Positions 38,511 to 40,342 of a stretch of DNA of 40,342 nucleotides are shown one piece after another. The notes below the pieces were generated by a model, which made no database searches, was not told the DNA's origin, and saw only the letters and a list, made by a program, of their open reading frames with translations. Both the position numbers and the translations under genes were made by a program. Source of the stretch: Chitinophagales bacterium (GTDB lineage: Bacteria > Bacteroidota > Bacteroidia > Chitinophagales > Saprospiraceae); contig JAAFIM010000030.1 in NCBI GenBank assembly GCA_013297745.1, forward strand, positions 1 to 40,342. The letters are read 5' to 3'. Within the stretch, counting starts at the first letter, position 1. The number at the start of each line of letters is the position of its first letter.

Positions 38511-38873
38511 TATTAACTGGAGTTACGCTCCAGCCAATAAGTTTAAAAAAATTAAGTAAGAACACCAATTTTCGCCGTGCGACGCCAAAACCAGCGTATG
38601 TCGCGGAAAGACGACCAACCGAGCGCAGCGAGGGCAGTAGCTTTTTTGCATAGCAAAAAACGTCGGCTTGTAGCGACGGTTTTGCGCTTATTTTCGTAGA
38701 AAATACAAGCAAAAACGCCTTTTTGGCGTTGGCTTTTTTGGTTACTTTTTTGCCACCAAAAAAGTAATAATAATAAAATTTTTTAGGCGTAAGCCGTTAA
38801 AAAAATTTCTACCCGATTTAACTTATAGCTGTTTTGTACTAAAATTAAACCTTAAGCGTAACTCCAGTTATTA
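38511..38873 (+). mobile_element. MITE-like element, copy 2 (353 bp plus 5-bp duplication)
   Basis: The element spans 38516-38868 and is flanked by TATTA (38511-38515 and 38869-38873). Its inverted termini are perfect: ACTGGAGTTACGCT on the left and AGCGTAACTCCAGT on the right. The interior matches copy 1 along most of its length, with the hairpin arms TTACTTTTTTG / CAAAAAAGTAA in place of the GTAC form. It has no transposase gene. It occupies most of the 544-bp gap between the membrane fusion and OmpA-like genes; apart from the promoter box nothing else is seen in that gap. Confidence 0.93.
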
Positions 38874-38906
38874 AAAAAAATTCTAATAAAAAACCAAAAT
38901 AACCAT

Positions 38907-40133
38907 ATGAAAAAAATATCACTCGCCGCTTTTCTATTGGGGCTTTCTATCTGCCCAATGTGGGCGCAAGTTCCTGAAGGTGCAGGACCCAATTTAGTGC
39001 CTAATCCTGGGTTTGAAGATAAGAAAAAGGATGCTTCTTTACCCAAAGAGGATTTGGACGGTTCTGCCTCTTTTCGCCAAGCCATAGCCGAATGGAATAG
39101 CCCCACAATGACCACCCCCGACTGGTTGATTGTTCCCAAAAACAAAGTGCAAGAGCTCAAACGCAGCGGCGCGTCGTTTAATGAAGCCCACGGCGGGATA
39201 AAAATGGCGGCTATTTTGACCCATAATCCCAAATCAGAACGCTCTACGACTTACCGAGAATACCTCCAAGTCAAACTGCCCGAACCTACCAAAAAAGGGC
39301 AAGAATATTATTTTGAAATGTGGGTTTGCCAAGACCACCGCTCTATGACCGCTTCCAACAATTTGGGGTTTGTGCTGTCGCCTACCCCCGTTTTTCGCCA
39401 AAGCGAAGCGGTGAAGTATGAACCCCTTGCGGATATGAAACCTGACTTTAATTATACGGAAATTATTAATGAAAAAGGGCGCGAATGGGTGCGTATTTCT
39501 ACCACTTTTACCGCCGCCAACCGCGCTCAATACCTAATTATTGGCAATTTCTTTGATAACAAAGGCACAAAGTTTAAAAATGTAGGCCGCGGCGACCAAG
39601 AACAATCCTATTATCTAATTGATGATGTGGCTTTGCACGAGGTTAATCCCATCCCTGTAGCCATTCCCGAACCAGAACCAGAACCCATTCCTGAACCGCC
39701 CACTTTGGCAGAAGAACCGATGGAAGTGGGTAAAGTGATAGAACTCGACCACGTTTATTTTGAAACCTCAAAATGGAAACTTTTGGACGAATCCACCAAA
39801 CAACTCAACGAATTGGTAGAGTTAATGTCCAAAAATCCCACTATGGAGATAGAAATTGGCGGACACACAGACGATAGAGGCACAGACGCTGCCAACCAAA
39901 AACTGTCCGAAAATCGCACCAAATCTGTTTACGAATACCTTATCGGGCAAGGGGTTGCGGCAGGGCGTATGACTTATAACGGCTATGGGGAAAAATCGCC
40001 CAAAACTACCAACGACACAGAAGAAGGGCGTTCTCAAAATCGCCGCGTTGAGTTTAAAGTTACCAAAATTGACGGAAAAGTTGATGTCAATATCAAAAAC
40101 GATAAAAAAGATTATAACGGCGGGGATAAATAA
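38907..40133 (+). CDS. OmpA-family protein with N-terminal beta domain
   Basis: The product is 408 residues with signal peptide MKKISLAAFLLGLSICPMWA. Residues about 25-250 form a beta-rich domain that begins EGAGPNLVPNPGFEDK, like DUF642 or carbohydrate-binding modules, and includes YYFEMWVCQDHRSM and YYLIDDVALHEV. A proline/glutamate linker (PEPEPEPIPEPP) follows. The last 120 residues are an OmpA peptidoglycan-binding domain: VYFETSKWKLLDESTKQLNE, IGGHTDDRGTDAANQKLSEN, YNGYGEKSPKTTNDTEEGRS and NRRVEFKV. The build is that of Bacteroidota surface proteins that are anchored to the wall and display a binding domain. The copy-2 element ends 38 bp upstream of its start. Confidence 0.92.
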   Translation: MKKISLAAFLLGLSICPMWAQVPEGAGPNLVPNPGFEDKKKDASLPKEDLDGSASFRQAIAEWNSPTMTTPDWLIVPKNKVQELKRSGASFNEAHGGIKMAAILTHNPKSERSTTYREYLQVKLPEPTKKGQEYYFEMWVCQDHRSMTASNNLGFVLSPTPVFRQSEAVKYEPLADMKPDFNYTEIINEKGREWVRISTTFTAANRAQYLIIGNFFDNKGTKFKNVGRGDQEQSYYLIDDVALHEVNPIPVAIPEPEPEPIPEPPTLAEEPMEVGKVIELDHVYFETSKWKLLDESTKQLNELVELMSKNPTMEIEIGGHTDDRGTDAANQKLSENRTKSVYEYLIGQGVAAGRMTYNGYGEKSPKTTNDTEEGRSQNRRVEFKVTKIDGKVDVNIKNDKKDYNGGDK

Positions 40134-40146
40134 CCCCCCAAAACAC

Positions 40147-40180
40147 AAAAAGCTGGGTTCTTAGAACTCAGCTTTTTTTT
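40147..40180 (+). terminator. Intrinsic terminator after the OmpA-family gene
   Basis: AAAAGCTG-G-GTTC pairs with GAAC-T-CAGCTTTT around TTA, with one G-T wobble, and is followed by a T run. Confidence 0.88.
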
Positions 40181-40342
40181 ATTAGAGATGTTTAGTAAGA
40201 ATTTTTTACATTTTCAATTAAGAAAAATAACTGTTTATGTCTTTTAAGCAACAGACTAAAGTCTGTTGCAATCGTTTTTTGTCTTTCAACGGGTTAAAAC
40301 CCGTTGGTATTGACTGATAAAAGTATAAAACGCGCGGGGGTT
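40181..40342. repeat. Palindrome-rich repeat module, copy 2 (inverted, cut at window end)
   Basis: Read in reverse complement this matches 8350-8520 nearly base for base: GATGTTTAGTAAG (40187-40199), ten-base arms GCAACAGACT / AGTCTGTTGC (40248-40269), CAACGGG-TTAAAA-CCCGTTG (40287-40306), then the CGCGCG stretch at the window edge. Confidence 0.92.

Overview
The window looks like a chromosomal stretch from a low-GC member of the Bacteroidota. The evidence is: several lipoproteins with a serine, alanine or threonine before the lipobox cysteine; TAnnTTTG-type -7 promoter boxes ahead of several genes; almost no Shine-Dalgarno sequences; a TonB-dependent receptor ending in phenylalanine; a short transaldolase; an M16 protease; and a DUF1501/lipoprotein cluster. 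I cannot place it more finely than the phylum. No rRNA, tRNA, CRISPR array, phage or transposase gene was found.

Layout. 1-6780 is all minus strand. It holds a secreted protein cut at the window edge, a membrane TPR protein, an AT-rich group of three small orphan genes reading into a single-domain asparaginase-like protein (3332 to 1424), a PAP2 phosphatase, an SCP2-domain protein, a leucine-rich-repeat protein and a monoacylglycerol-lipase-like hydrolase. 6911-12325 is plus strand: one lipoprotein, then a 0.9-kb repeat-filled gap (7595-8530), then a tight four-gene operon of exported proteins (two DUF4214/DUF1549-like lipoproteins, a Tat-exported DUF1501 protein and a cytochrome-c-like lipoprotein). 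12382-13038 is a small transaldolase on the minus strand. 13244-22701 is plus strand: two orphan lipoproteins, an LVIVD-repeat lipoprotein, a TonB-dependent receptor, an orphan cytoplasmic protein and a large M16 peptidase.

22806-31799 holds two probable anti-phage modules among housekeeping genes. One is a single OLD-family ATPase-TOPRIM nuclease. The other is a two-gene AAA ATPase plus HNH nuclease pair resembling Septu (PtuA/PtuB), preceded on the same strand by a periplasmic rhodanese. Between the two modules lie a di-heme cytochrome c peroxidase and a TPR protein. 31983-36205 is a plus-strand run of two tandem CpeT/CpcT-like paralogues, gpsA and a DEAD-box RNA helicase. Downstream of the helicase is a 20-codon remnant of a second gpsA that differs only synonymously. 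36280-40133 carries an orphan secreted protein, an RND-type membrane fusion protein without a pump beside it, and an OmpA-family protein.

The most unusual part of the window is its intergenic DNA. It holds two 353-bp MITE-like elements with inverted termini and 5-bp target duplications (32723-33075 and 38516-38868). It also holds two unrelated tandem arrays that share an exact 42-bp period (7901-8164 and 18436-18561), and heptanucleotide arrays that touch start or stop codons (22698, 25831, 26196; a different heptamer at 1385). Finally there are two nested palindrome elements (7650-7860 and 36987-37183) and a palindrome-rich module present in inverted copies at 8350-8520 and 40180-40342. The TAnnTTTG boxes help choose several start codons.
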